Source: Flavobacterium notoginsengisoli (GTDB lineage Bacteria; Bacteroidota; Bacteroidia; Flavobacteriales; Flavobacteriaceae). From it: a stretch of 64,000 bases of DNA. Numbering within the stretch: the stretch's first letter is position 1; every line of letters begins with the position of its first letter. Of the stretch, positions 27,322 through 35,367 are shown in pieces. The stretch spans positions 372,001 through 436,000 of the forward strand of contig NZ_JACHLB010000005.1 in the NCBI RefSeq assembly GCF_014207905.1, written 5' to 3'. Below the pieces are notes generated by a model. The model saw only the letters and a program-made list of their open reading frames with translations. It was not told the DNA's origin and ran no database searches. Position numbers and translations under genes: made by a program.

Positions 27322-27349
27322 ATTCGTTACGTCTTATTACCAGTAAGTT

Positions 27350-27389
27350 ATAAAAAAAAGCTGATACTTAATTTGTATCAGCTTTTTTT
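27350..27389. terminator. Terminator of the LUD-cdsA-psd-acbp-sod operon
   Basis: Nine-bp stem AGCTGATAC/GTATCAGCT with 7-nt loop, flanked by eight A and seven T. On the minus strand it follows the superoxide dismutase stop codon directly. Confidence 0.92.
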
Positions 27390-28169
27390 CTATACTTTTT
27401 TAACCTTTTTGAGGGCCTCAATGTAATATTCGTTTACTTTTTCCCAATTGATATGTTGGTAGAAGGCATCAATATAGGTTCCTTTTCTATTTTGGTAATC
27501 TAGATAGTATGCGTGTTCCCAAAGATCGATTCCCATAATTGGAGTTCCTGGAATTAAAGCATTTCGCATTAAAGGATTATCTTGATTATCTGTAGTAGTG
27601 ATTTGTAATTTACCATATCGATCTACAACTAGCCAAACCCATCCAGACCCAAATTGTTTTTCAGATTGTGCCTTAAATTGATTAGTTAGATTGTTAAAAG
27701 AACCAAATTCCTTATTTATCGAGCCAGCTAAAGTGTCTTTTGGAGTTTGTTCCTTAGGAGTCAAGATATTGAAATAAAGCGTATGATTATAATAGCCACC
27801 AGCATTCTGACGAAGTTTGGCATTATTTAAATCCATTTTTTTTAGAATATCTTCAATAGGCATATTTTCAAACTCAGTAGAAACGATTTCCTTATTAAAA
27901 TTATTTGTGTAAGATAAATAATGTTTGGAATAATGTGTTTCTAAAGTCAAAGTTCGAATGTCTGGTGCAAGTCCGTCGTAATTGAAAGGCAATTTTGTCA
28001 TTTCAAAAGAACCTGGATCAGCTTTAACGTCATTTGGTGAGCCAATTGATATTTTTTCTTCTTTAGTTGGAAGTGGAACTTCAACAACTTCGACCAGCTT
28101 ATCTTCTTTACAGGAAAACAATAGTAAAAATGAAGCTAAAGTGCTAAAAAGAACAACGTTTTTCTTCAT
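27390..28169 (-). CDS. sod: Superoxide dismutase (Mn/Fe type), lipoprotein
   Basis: 259 aa. The N-terminus is a lipoprotein signal with lipobox LFSC (C20), followed by a 45-residue linker, so this enzyme is exported and lipid-anchored. Metal ligands are H79 (ETHY), H129 (YYNHTLYF), D215 and H219 (DLWEHAYYL). NAGGYYNH and the Gln in NQDNPLM (Q196) are in the positions that mark manganese enzymes and not iron enzymes. It converts superoxide to hydrogen peroxide and oxygen outside the cytoplasm. Last gene of a five-gene operon, 7 nt after the ACBP gene. Confidence 0.92.
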   Translation of the reverse strand: MKKNVVLFSTLASFLLLFSCKEDKLVEVVEVPLPTKEEKISIGSPNDVKADPGSFEMTKLPFNYDGLAPDIRTLTLETHYSKHYLSYTNNFNKEIVSTEFENMPIEDILKKMDLNNAKLRQNAGGYYNHTLYFNILTPKEQTPKDTLAGSINKEFGSFNNLTNQFKAQSEKQFGSGWVWLVVDRYGKLQITTTDNQDNPLMRNALIPGTPIMGIDLWEHAYYLDYQNRKGTYIDAFYQHINWEKVNEYYIEALKKVKKV

Positions 28170-28176
28170 AATATAT

Positions 28177-28446
28177 TTATTTTGATGTTAATGAATTGAT
28201 AATCTCAATATAATTTTCTTTGGCTTCATCAGTAGAAATGTGGCTTATTTGCATCCAAGCATTTGTTTTGAAAGCATCTCTCAAATCAAAATTTTCAGAT
28301 TGATTGTAAACCGCTGTTCCAAAAGTCGCTTGTTTATAATATGCATATAATCTCAACTGCACATCTTGCGGCAGTGAGGCCTGAGTCATTGTCATGGCAA
28401 TTTCTACGGCTTTAGCAAATCGAATATCTAAGTCTTTATCAGCCAT
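28177..28446 (-). CDS. Acyl-CoA-binding protein
   Basis: The 89-aa protein has the normal length for ACBP and shows its motif LRLYAYYKQATFGTAV, including the conserved YxxYKQAT. Later it has KTNAWMQISHISTDEAKENYIEII, close to the usual WxxxxGxxxxxAxxxYI pattern. It binds long-chain acyl-CoA in the cytoplasm. Its gene touches psd (no gap) and sits in a lipid-synthesis operon, which fits a role in supplying or buffering acyl-CoA for membrane lipids. ACBP is more common in eukaryotes; it does occur in Bacteroidota. Confidence 0.9.
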   Translation of the reverse strand: MADKDLDIRFAKAVEIAMTMTQASLPQDVQLRLYAYYKQATFGTAVYNQSENFDLRDAFKTNAWMQISHISTDEAKENYIEIINSLTSK

Positions 28447-29100
28447 TTAAGCTTTTGTAGCAATAATTGTTTTTCCGCCAATAGCTTTTTGATTTAACTC
28501 AACATTAATCGGCGTACCTAAAGGTAAAAATAAATCTACTCTCGAACCAAATTTAATAAAACCAGCATCAGTACCTTGAACAACTTGCATTCCTTCTTTA
28601 GCATAGTTTACAATTCTACGAGCCAATGCACCAGCAATTTGTCGGTACAAAATTGCTCCAAAAGTTTCATTTTCGATAACAACCGTAGTTCTTTCATTTT
28701 CTTCACTAGCTTTTGGGTGCCATGCAACAAGAAATTTCCCAGGATGATATTTACTAAATTTAATGATTCCATCCATTGCATAACGCGTTACGTGAACATT
28801 GATTGGAGACATAAAAATAGAAACCTGTAAGCGTTTGTCTTTGAAATATTCGCCTTCATAAACCTCTTCAATAACGACTACTTTTCCATCAACTGGAGCA
28901 AGGATATGATCGCTGTTTCTAATTGCAATTCTTTTCGGATTTCTAAAGAATTGTAAAATAATAATCAAGATTAAAACAGCTGCAAATTGAACAAGCATTC
29001 TCAGCCATGAAATATCAATGAATTTATCAGCAATTAAAAGTACAGCTACTGTAAAAACAGTACCTAATAAAATAGACGGGCCACCTTCTTTATGAAACAT
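28447..29100 (-). CDS. psd: Phosphatidylserine decarboxylase, short form
   Basis: A 217-aa protein of the short (PSD-A-like) phosphatidylserine decarboxylase type. Two hydrophobic segments lie near the N-terminus (about 8-55). The core includes ILAPVDGKVVVIEEV, FMSPINVHVTRYAMDG with the conserved His residues, and near the C-terminus IKFGSRVDLFLP, where self-cleavage before Ser makes the pyruvoyl group. It produces phosphatidylethanolamine at the inner membrane. It overlaps cdsA by 11 nt, and CdsA makes the CDP-diacylglycerol needed one step earlier. Confidence 0.93.
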   Translation of the reverse strand: MFHKEGGPSILLGTVFTVAVLLIADKFIDISWLRMLVQFAAVLILIIILQFFRNPKRIAIRNSDHILAPVDGKVVVIEEVYEGEYFKDKRLQVSIFMSPINVHVTRYAMDGIIKFSKYHPGKFLVAWHPKASEENERTTVVIENETFGAILYRQIAGALARRIVNYAKEGMQVVQGTDAGFIKFGSRVDLFLPLGTPINVELNQKAIGGKTIIATKA

Positions 29101-29980
29101 AATATAAAATTTGATAAAATAAAAATATAATTGGTGCTACAAATATAACACTATCTAATCGATCTAGAATACCGCCATGTCCAGGCATAATCGAACCGCT
29201 GTCTTTTACGCCAGCAATTCTTTTAAATTTAGATTCTATCAAATCTCCAATAGTTCCAAATATGCTTACGATTAAAGCTATTATGGTCCAGATTAAAATT
29301 GATTTACTGCTAAATTCAGGATTTGGCTGAATGTATAATTTAGAAATTAAAAAACCTGCAAAAGCGGCAAAAACAACGCCTCCAAGAAAACCTTCTATCG
29401 TTTTTTTAGGAGAAACGCGCTCAAATAATTTATGTTTTCCCATTGATTTTCCGACTAAATACGCAAAAGTATCGTTGGTCCAAATTAGAACAAACAATCC
29501 GATAATAATTTTAGGATTGTAATCATTCGTCCCAAAAGAAATTTTAACTATGAAAATAAACGGAAGCGTAATATATCCTAATAAATACAGGTATTTTGAA
29601 GATGTGCTTATTTTTTGCACAGAATCATAAAACAAGAATATGATACATTTTATTGAAACTACGATTGTAATTGCAAGAAGAACCAAATCTAATTGTTTGA
29701 TATTGGTTTCTAAGCTAATATTTGAGTTAAAAGTATCATTTAAAAACTTGCTTGTCTGTTTGTTGTAATGACTTACAAGAATTGTTGTAGAGTAGACTAA
29801 AGTCCCAAAAATAATAGAAAACACTTTATTTAAGTTCACGATATTAGAAAACTCATATATCGTAATAATTAAGAAAACACCAAAAAGAGTGATGAAGCTT
29901 TCTGTAGAAAACAATATAGAAGCTAATAATAAAGCGATATAAACAGCACCAGAAATGGTTCTCTTCAGTGTTTCGTTCAT
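29090..29980 (-). CDS. cdsA: Phosphatidate cytidylyltransferase
   Basis: A 296-aa integral membrane enzyme with about eight hydrophobic segments. The CDS family signature is complete near the C-terminus: SKFKRIAGVKDSG followed by PGHGGILDRLDS. It converts phosphatidate and CTP to CDP-diacylglycerol, the precursor of all phospholipids. The upstream LUD gene ends 1 nt before it, and psd overlaps its 3' end, so these genes are translationally linked. Confidence 0.94.
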   Translation of the reverse strand: MNETLKRTISGAVYIALLLASILFSTESFITLFGVFLIITIYEFSNIVNLNKVFSIIFGTLVYSTTILVSHYNKQTSKFLNDTFNSNISLETNIKQLDLVLLAITIVVSIKCIIFLFYDSVQKISTSSKYLYLLGYITLPFIFIVKISFGTNDYNPKIIIGLFVLIWTNDTFAYLVGKSMGKHKLFERVSPKKTIEGFLGGVVFAAFAGFLISKLYIQPNPEFSSKSILIWTIIALIVSIFGTIGDLIESKFKRIAGVKDSGSIMPGHGGILDRLDSVIFVAPIIFLFYQILYYVS

Positions 29981-29981
29981 C

Positions 29982-30587
29982 TTAAAGATCTTCTAAAAGC
30001 AATAAATAAAGGTTTTTAGCAACACTTCCGTATTGTGTAAAATCTTCTTCTTTAGCTTTTTCGAAATATTTTATGGTAGTAATGTTAGTAGGATAATCCC
30101 TTTCGTATTTGCGTTTTATAGCACTTAATCCATCGCTTTTCATTGGAAGAATTTGACTTGTTGTGGCTATAATTACAATATTTGCCGGTAATTCGTTTGG
30201 CTTATTTTGTCTAATCTGTTTAGATGAAAACAAGATAGAGCCTTCGTCGGCAATAAGGTTTTCGCAACTCGCTAATAAAAATTTTGGATTAGAGGGTGCA
30301 ATATAAAAAAGTTTGTTTTCTTCTAATAAACTAAAAAGTGCTGGTTCATAACATAAAACTTCCTTTTCAAACCAGTCGTTCTCTTCTAAAATGTTTTCAA
30401 ACTGTTCTGTAACTTCTTCTGTATTTTCACAGTACAAGAATTTACCTCCATTTTTTTTAAAATTGAAAATAAATTGCTCGTCTAAAGATAAATGACTGTT
30501 CTGTGCAGATGTACCTGCATATTCGCTTTCGTGCTCTTCGTCAGAAGCGGCTTCACTTGAGCCAAATATTTTTTTGAAAAAATTCAT
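29982..30587 (-). CDS. LUD domain protein (LutC/YkgG type)
   Basis: 201 aa. After an N-terminal charged part (FFKKIFGSSEAASDEEHESEYAG), the LUD fold is seen in CENLIADEGSILFSSKQIRQNKPNELPANIVIIATTSQIL. LUD proteins are best known from lactate utilisation complexes, but no lutA or lutB partners are here. First gene of the operon with cdsA, psd, ACBP and superoxide dismutase. Its role in that context is not known. Confidence 0.75.
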   Translation of the reverse strand: MNFFKKIFGSSEAASDEEHESEYAGTSAQNSHLSLDEQFIFNFKKNGGKFLYCENTEEVTEQFENILEENDWFEKEVLCYEPALFSLLEENKLFYIAPSNPKFLLASCENLIADEGSILFSSKQIRQNKPNELPANIVIIATTSQILPMKSDGLSAIKRKYERDYPTNITTIKYFEKAKEEDFTQYGSVAKNLYLLLLEDL

Positions 30588-30633
30588 TTTTTATATGAAA
30601 TGCTTTACATGTTAATTGAAAACGTTCAAAGAT

Positions 30634-30680
30634 AAAAAAATCTTAATTCAAAAGGGTATTTTGAATTAAGATTTTAAAAA
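30634..30680 (-). terminator. ftsH terminator
   Basis: Fifteen-bp perfect stem AATCTTAATTCAAAA/TTTTGAATTAAGATT with loop GGGTA. On the minus strand it ends in a run of T. It separates rsfS-ftsH from the LUD operon. Confidence 0.9.
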
Positions 30681-30703
30681 TTTATTACGTTTTTCGTAAT
30701 TAT

Positions 30704-32629
30704 TTATGAAACTACTTCCTCTAAATTTTTATCAAAAGTACGTTTTCCGAAGATGTTTTCTAAATCGTCTTTGAAGATAACTTCTTTTTCAATCAGAATA
30801 TCAGCAAGTTGATTCAATTTATCTTTGTTTTCTTCTAAAATTTGAATAGCTCTCTGATATTGGCCTTCAATTAATTCTGAAATTTCAGCGTCGATAATTT
30901 TTGCAGTTTCATCAGAATATGGTTTAGAGAAGCTATATTCGCTTTGTCCGCTTGAATCGTAATAAGTAACGTTTCCGATTTTATCGTTCAATCCGTAAAT
31001 TGTTACCATTGCACGAGCTTGACGAGTTACTTTTTCTAGGTCGCTCAAAGCACCAGTCGAAATTCTGTCGAAAGTTACTTTTTCCGCAGCTCTACCACCC
31101 ATAGTAGCACACATTTCGTCTAACATTTGATCTGTTCTTACGATTTGCCTTTCTTCTGGTAAATACCATGCAGCTCCTAAACTTTGTCCACGAGGAACAA
31201 TAGTTACTTTAATAAGTGGTGCGGCATGTTCTAACATCCAGCTTACAGTTGCGTGACCAGCTTCGTGAATTGCGATAGCTCTTTTTTCTTCTGGAGTAAT
31301 GATTTTGTTTTTCTTTTCTAAACCACCAATGATTCTGTCTACAGCATCTAGGAAATCTTGTCTATCAACAGCCGCTTTGTTATTACGTGCAGCGATAAGT
31401 GCAGCTTCGTTACAAACATTTGCAATATCAGCACCTGAAAAACCTGGAGTTTGTTTTGCTAAGAAATCTAAATCAAGACCTTCAACTTTTTTGATAGGAG
31501 CCAAGTGTACTTTGAAGATTTCAGCTCTCTCACGAATGTCTGGTAAGTCAACAAAAATTTGTCTGTCAAAACGTCCTGCACGCATTAAAGCTTTGTCTAA
31601 AACATCAGCTCTATTTGTTGCAGCCAAAACGATTACGTTAGAATTTGTGCCAAAACCGTCCATTTCTGTCAGTAATTGGTTTAATGTGTTTTCTCTTTCG
31701 TCGTTTCCGCCAGACATATTGCTTTTTCCTCTCGCTCTACCAACAGCATCAATCTCATCGATGAAAATGATAGCAGGAGATTTTTCTTTTGCTTGTTTGA
31801 ATAAGTCACGTACACGTGAAGCACCAACTCCAACAAACATCTCTACGAAATCTGAACCTGAAAGAGAGAAGAAAGGTACTTGAGCTTCACCAGCAACAGC
31901 TTTCGCTAATAAAGTTTTACCTGTTCCTGGAGGCCCTACCAATAAAGCTCCTTTTGGAATTTTACCTCCAAGATTTGTATATTTTTCTGGATTTTTAAGG
32001 AATTCAACAATTTCCTGAATTTCTTCTTTAGCACCTTCTAAACCTGCAACATCTTTAAATGTAGTTTTAATGTCTGTTTTTTCATCAAACAATTTAGCTT
32101 TAGATTTTCCAATGTTGAAAATCTGTCCGCCACCGCCAGCGCCACCGCCAGACATTTTACGCATAATGAAAATCCATACACCAACAATGATGATGATAGG
32201 AAGTAAACTGATTAGAATATCACTCCAGTTATTTTTTTGAAGGAAATTAAAATCTTTCAATTTTCCTTCGCTAACTGCTTTTTCTAGTTTAGTCTGAAAA
32301 ATTTGATCGTTACCAATTTCCAAAGTGTAATGTGGACCTTTGTTTGGTTGTTTGAAAATATCTTCAGCTACTTTTTTGTTTGCTGGGTCTTTAAGAGCCG
32401 CAGCATTTAAATATACTTCAGCTTCAGCTTTGTTGTACACGATAACTTTTTCAAGTTGACCTTTTTCTAAAAGCGTGTTGAATTTAGAAGAAGTTAATTG
32501 AGCTGGTTCGCTTAAGCTTGATCCTCCTGTGGCAAAACTTATGAATAAAAAAACTAAAAGTATTGCGGTATATATTAACCAAGGACTTATTTTAAATTTA
32601 TTCGGATTTGGATTATTATCTTTAGCCAT
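30704..32629 (-). CDS. ftsH: ATP-dependent zinc metalloprotease FtsH
   Basis: A 641-aa membrane-bound AAA+ protease. Two membrane segments (about 16-35 and 135-155) flank a periplasmic domain. Then come Walker A GPPGTGKT, Walker B IIFIDEIDAVG, the second region of homology (ATNRADVLDKALMRAGRFDRQ) and the zinc site HEAGH starting at H455. A Gly-rich stretch SGGGAGGGGQ links membrane and AAA domains. It degrades misfolded membrane proteins and some short-lived regulators. Downstream of rsfS by 15 nt, same transcript. Confidence 0.96.
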   Translation of the reverse strand: MAKDNNPNPNKFKISPWLIYTAILLVFLFISFATGGSSLSEPAQLTSSKFNTLLEKGQLEKVIVYNKAEAEVYLNAAALKDPANKKVAEDIFKQPNKGPHYTLEIGNDQIFQTKLEKAVSEGKLKDFNFLQKNNWSDILISLLPIIIIVGVWIFIMRKMSGGGAGGGGQIFNIGKSKAKLFDEKTDIKTTFKDVAGLEGAKEEIQEIVEFLKNPEKYTNLGGKIPKGALLVGPPGTGKTLLAKAVAGEAQVPFFSLSGSDFVEMFVGVGASRVRDLFKQAKEKSPAIIFIDEIDAVGRARGKSNMSGGNDERENTLNQLLTEMDGFGTNSNVIVLAATNRADVLDKALMRAGRFDRQIFVDLPDIRERAEIFKVHLAPIKKVEGLDLDFLAKQTPGFSGADIANVCNEAALIAARNNKAAVDRQDFLDAVDRIIGGLEKKNKIITPEEKRAIAIHEAGHATVSWMLEHAAPLIKVTIVPRGQSLGAAWYLPEERQIVRTDQMLDEMCATMGGRAAEKVTFDRISTGALSDLEKVTRQARAMVTIYGLNDKIGNVTYYDSSGQSEYSFSKPYSDETAKIIDAEISELIEGQYQRAIQILEENKDKLNQLADILIEKEVIFKDDLENIFGKRTFDKNLEEVVS

Positions 32630-32644
32630 TTAGTGAAAGTTTCT

Positions 32645-33016
32645 TTAGTATTTGTTCTCGATTGTAGTTATTTTGGCATCGCCCCAAAGGCTTTCGATGT
32701 TGTAATATTCGCGAATGTGTTTTTGGAAAACATGTACAACAATATGTACGTAATCCATTAAAACCCATTCTGCGTTATCTGTTCCTTCTACGTGCCAAGG
32801 CTTATCTTTTAAGTCTTTTGATACTGTTTTTTGAATTGAGTTTACGATGGCGTTAACTTGGGTATTTGAGCTACCGTTGCAGATTACGAAATAATCGCAT
32901 ACAGCAGTATCTATTTCTCTTAAGTCAAGAATATCGATATCATTTCCTTTTACTTCCTCAATCCCTTTGATTATGTTCGCCAATAGAACATCATTATTAA
33001 TAGTCTTTTTCGCCAT
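32645..33016 (-). CDS. rsfS: Ribosome silencing factor RsfS
   Basis: A 123-aa RsfS/DUF143 protein with the conserved segments DILDLREIDTAVCDYFVICNG and WVLMDYVHIVVHVFQKHIREYYNIESLWGDA. It binds ribosomal protein L14 (uL14) and blocks joining of the 50S and 30S subunits when nutrients are short. It is first in a pair with ftsH, an arrangement that recurs in this phylum, and is divergent from birA. Confidence 0.93.
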   Translation of the reverse strand: MAKKTINNDVLLANIIKGIEEVKGNDIDILDLREIDTAVCDYFVICNGSSNTQVNAIVNSIQKTVSKDLKDKPWHVEGTDNAEWVLMDYVHIVVHVFQKHIREYYNIESLWGDAKITTIENKY

Positions 33017-33034
33017 GAATTATTTTATATGAAT

Positions 33035-33067
33035 TTGTAAAGTTACCAAATTTTGTGATTATTTTTG
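33035..33067 (+). promoter_or_regulatory. birA promoter
   Basis: TTG (33035-33037), 22 nt, then TATTTTTG (33060-33067), matching the TAnnTTTG box. The birA start codon is 42 nt further on. Confidence 0.5.
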
Positions 33068-33108
33068 AACCTTAACAAAATATTAAATTAAGTTATTTAA
33101 ATTATTTA

Positions 33109-33837
33109 ATGAAACTAATCAAACTCGATGCCATAGATTCTACAAATGACTTTCTAAAGGCTTTGTCAAGTCAGGATGAACTGGAGAATTTTACAACGGT
33201 AACAGCTGAAAATCAGACAAAAGGGAAAGGACAAGTTGGCGGAGTATGGAAGACTGAAGCAGGTAAAAACTTAACTATGAGCGTTTTGGTTAAAGATTTT
33301 GTCTTTAATAATGAGGAAGTTTTCAATTTAAGCTTAGTGGTTTCATTGTCGGTTGCAGAGGTTTTAAAATCGTTAAATATTCCTAATATTTGCATTAAAT
33401 GGCCAAACGACATTCTGTCATACAATAAGAAATTGGTTGGCATATTAATCGAAAATACCTTAAAAAGCGATGGCAGAATAATGTCAGTTGTCGGAATTGG
33501 AATAAATGTCAATCAAACCAATTTTGATGAATTGCCAACTGCATCTTCAATTTCTGTAATTTCCGGAAAGCCTTTTGATAAAGAAGAATTGGCAATTTTA
33601 ATTGTAGAAAAATTAAAAGAGAAAGTTCAATTGTGGAATACGTCAGCACAAACTTTTTGGGATGATTATTTCAATTTCTTATTTAAAAAAGGCGTTCCAA
33701 CAGCATTCAGAGACAAAAACAACCAAGATTTTATGGGAATCATTCAGGGAGTTTCTCCAATTGGAAAACTGCAGGTTTTGTTAGAAGATGATTCTGTAGC
33801 TGAGTTTGAAATTAAGGAAGTTAAAATGCTTTATTAA
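33109..33837 (+). CDS. birA: Biotin--acetyl-CoA-carboxylase ligase
   Basis: A 242-aa biotin protein ligase. The biotin/ATP loop is GKGQVGGVWKTEAGKNL, a variant of GRGRxGRxW, and KWPNDI is intact. No N-terminal DNA-binding domain is present, so this is a monofunctional ligase that attaches biotin to carboxylase carrier proteins and is not a repressor. A word-like 8-nt repeat array begins 1 nt after its stop codon. Confidence 0.93.
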   Translation: MKLIKLDAIDSTNDFLKALSSQDELENFTTVTAENQTKGKGQVGGVWKTEAGKNLTMSVLVKDFVFNNEEVFNLSLVVSLSVAEVLKSLNIPNICIKWPNDILSYNKKLVGILIENTLKSDGRIMSVVGIGINVNQTNFDELPTASSISVISGKPFDKEELAILIVEKLKEKVQLWNTSAQTFWDDYFNFLFKKGVPTAFRDKNNQDFMGIIQGVSPIGKLQVLLEDDSVAEFEIKEVKMLY

Positions 33838-33838
33838 A

Positions 33839-33871
33839 GATGCTAAGGTTCTGAGTTGCTAAGATACTAAG
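33839..33871 (-). repeat. 8-nt word array B1 (four units)
   Basis: Read on the minus strand the units are TTAGTATC, TTAGCAAC, TCAGAACC, TTAGCATC. It fits the pattern T[T/C]AG-N-A-N-C. It starts 1 nt after the birA stop and runs straight into the inverted-repeat element at 33872. Confidence 0.85.
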
Positions 33872-34018
33872 TTTTTTTACCACGAAGCCGCTAAGTTTAT
33901 AAATTAAAACTATCTGCTTAAATCTTTTTTAAATCTGCGGAAAAAATTCTGTTTATTACTGGCAAATAAATCTGCGTGAAAAAAAACTTTGTGTCTTAGC
34001 GGCTTCGTGGCAAAAAAA
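33872..34018. repeat. 147-bp inverted-repeat element with 24-bp ends
   Basis: Left end 33872-33895 and right end 33995-34018 are inverted copies that match at 23 of 24 positions. Each starts with seven T and continues CCACGAAGCCGCTAAG. The interior contains AAATCTGCGG and AAATCTGCGTGAA words. There is no coding capacity, so this is MITE-like or REP-like in form. Confidence 0.85.
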
Positions 34019-34048
34019 AAAGCCCGATCGTTAAATCAGGCTTTTCAT
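34014..34048. terminator. Terminator between birA and SRPBCC gene
   Basis: Stem AAAAGCC/GGCTTTT extended by GAT/ATC with one mismatch. The A tract is shared with the right end of the repeat element. It should act for birA and for the convergent gene. Confidence 0.7.
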
Positions 34049-34078
34049 TTATAATTCACAATTAATAATTCACCATTA

Positions 34079-34471
34079 TTAAAGTTTGTTCATATTGTTT
34101 GCTAAAGTTTCAATAAACTTGCTGATTGGACCTTTAACCATCATCGCCATCATAGCGTTGAATTCGCCTTCAAAAAACAATTGGACAGCACTTTCTGAAT
34201 CAGAAACACTATCAATGTTTGAAGTTAGCGTAAACGGAAGTTTGTCACTTGCAGCACCTAAAACAATTTTGTTTGGCGCTACCTTATCTTTCATTTTTAA
34301 TTTGATTTCCGGCATCCCTTTCAATCCAAAAATAAAAGCGTCTTCACCAGTCACTTCAAATTTAGCGATGTTATCTGGCATTAATTTTTCAAAATTCTTA
34401 ACATCAGTCAATTGATCAAATAAATCTTGAGCTGACTTCTGAACAGTAACTTTTGGACTTTCTAAGTTCAT
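34079..34471 (-). CDS. SRPBCC (START-like) family protein
   Basis: A 130-aa protein with the helix-grip fold of the SRPBCC superfamily (VTVQKSAQDLFDQLTDVKNFEKLMPDNIAKFE at the start, a hydrophobic C-terminal helix KGPISKFIETLANNMNKL). Such proteins bind hydrophobic ligands in a cavity; the ligand is unknown. No signal peptide. It lies downstream of pyrE on the same strand but is separated by repeats, so co-transcription is uncertain. Confidence 0.75.
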   Translation of the reverse strand: MNLESPKVTVQKSAQDLFDQLTDVKNFEKLMPDNIAKFEVTGEDAFIFGLKGMPEIKLKMKDKVAPNKIVLGAASDKLPFTLTSNIDSVSDSESAVQLFFEGEFNAMMAMMVKGPISKFIETLANNMNKL

Positions 34472-34496
34472 ATTTGTTTGTATTTGTTTATTTTTT

Positions 34497-34562
34497 TAAC
34501 GCAAAGATCGCAAGGATATTTTCTAAGCTTTGATTTTATAAAACACTAAGTTCGCAAAGCTA
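34497..34562. repeat. CGCAAAG-type intergenic repeat
   Basis: Reads TTTTAACGCAAAGATCGCAAGG at the left and CTAAGTTCGCAAAGC at the right. It has the same left end as the copies at 38295 and 40577, but no inverted right end could be found. It adjoins the heptamer array. Confidence 0.65.
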
Positions 34563-34593
34563 GATTCCAAAAAAGAGCAAAGCGATTTTTTAG

Positions 34594-34689
34594 AAAATCT
34601 AAAATCTAAAATCTAAAATCTAAAATCTAAAATCTAAAATCTAAAATCTAAAATCTAAAATCTAAAATCTAAAATCTAAAATCTAAAAT
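34594..34689. repeat. Perfect heptamer tandem repeat (AAAATCT)13
   Basis: Thirteen uninterrupted, identical copies of AAAATCT (34594-34684) followed by AAAAT, which overlaps the first base of the pyrE stop codon. The 91 bp show no mismatch. The plus strand has TAA and the minus strand TAG in every unit, and since 7 is not a multiple of 3 all six frames are closed. Confidence 0.97.
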
Positions 34690-35333
34690 TATTCCTGTCC
34701 CCAAGTTGATGGACTTTCGTTCCATTCAAGCAAAGTAGATTGTTGATCTTCTGTAATATATTGTTTTTGAACCGCTAAATCTAGTAAGTTTTCGTAGTTG
34801 CTTAAAGTGAAAAGATCAAGATTGGCTTCTTTAAAGTTTTCTTCGGCAACACCAAAACCGTATGTAAAAATTGCAGCCATACCTTTAATATTTGCACCTT
34901 CGCTTCTTAAAGCTTCAACAGCCATCAAACTGCTTTTCCCTGTACTAATTAAATCTTCAACAACAACAACATTTTGTCCTTTTTGTAAAAAACCTTCTAC
35001 TTGGTTTTGTCTTCCGTGTTTTTTAGGCTCAGGACGTACGTATACGAATGGAAGTCCTAAACTTTCGGCAACCAAAATTCCAACTCCGATGGCTCCAGTA
35101 GCGACACCAGCAATCACATCAGGTTTTCCAAATTGTTTTTCGATATTTTTAGCAAATTCATCACGAACATAGTTTCTGATGCTCGGAAATGAAAGAATTA
35201 ACCTATTATCACAGTAAATAGGAGATTTCCAACCAGAAGCCCATGTAAAAGGATTTTCGGGATTCAATTTAATTGCATTTATTTGCAAAAGCAATTCGGC
35301 TGTTTTTTCGGCAGTATCTTTATTAAAAATCAT
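34689..35333 (-). CDS. pyrE: Orotate phosphoribosyltransferase
   Basis: 214 aa from the ATG at 35333 (MIFNKDTAEKTAELL); an in-frame extension of 40 codons would run through the divergent NUDIX gene and is rejected. The PRPP motif VVVVEDLISTGKSS, the loop GRQNQVEG and the orotate region NPFTWASGWKSPIYCDNR are all present. It makes orotidine monophosphate in pyrimidine synthesis. The stop codon touches a perfect heptamer array. Its promoter lies inside the first codons of the NUDIX gene, and the transcript would be nearly leaderless. Confidence 0.95.
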   Translation of the reverse strand: MIFNKDTAEKTAELLLQINAIKLNPENPFTWASGWKSPIYCDNRLILSFPSIRNYVRDEFAKNIEKQFGKPDVIAGVATGAIGVGILVAESLGLPFVYVRPEPKKHGRQNQVEGFLQKGQNVVVVEDLISTGKSSLMAVEALRSEGANIKGMAAIFTYGFGVAEENFKEANLDLFTLSNYENLLDLAVQKQYITEDQQSTLLEWNESPSTWGQE

Positions 35334-35337
35334 AATA

Positions 35338-35367
35338 CAAATGTATAAAGTTTTTGTAAACGACAAA
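35338..35367 (-). promoter_or_regulatory. pyrE promoter inside the NUDIX gene
   Basis: On the minus strand TTTG (35364-35367), 18 nt, TACATTTG (35338-35345). Both boxes match the Bacteroidota consensus. The -7 box covers the ATG of the divergent NUDIX gene. Only 4 nt separate the box from the pyrE start codon. Confidence 0.7.

Noticed and set aside
31299..31883. A 194-codon reading frame on the plus strand opposite ftsH
   Set aside because: It lies wholly within ftsH on the other strand, and the protein is Ser/Ala/Pro-rich without any family pattern. ftsH is certain.
34594..34689. Heptamer array as a CRISPR or an origin iteron set
   Set aside because: There are no spacers, the unit is only 7 nt and fully AT-rich, and no replication gene or cas gene is near.
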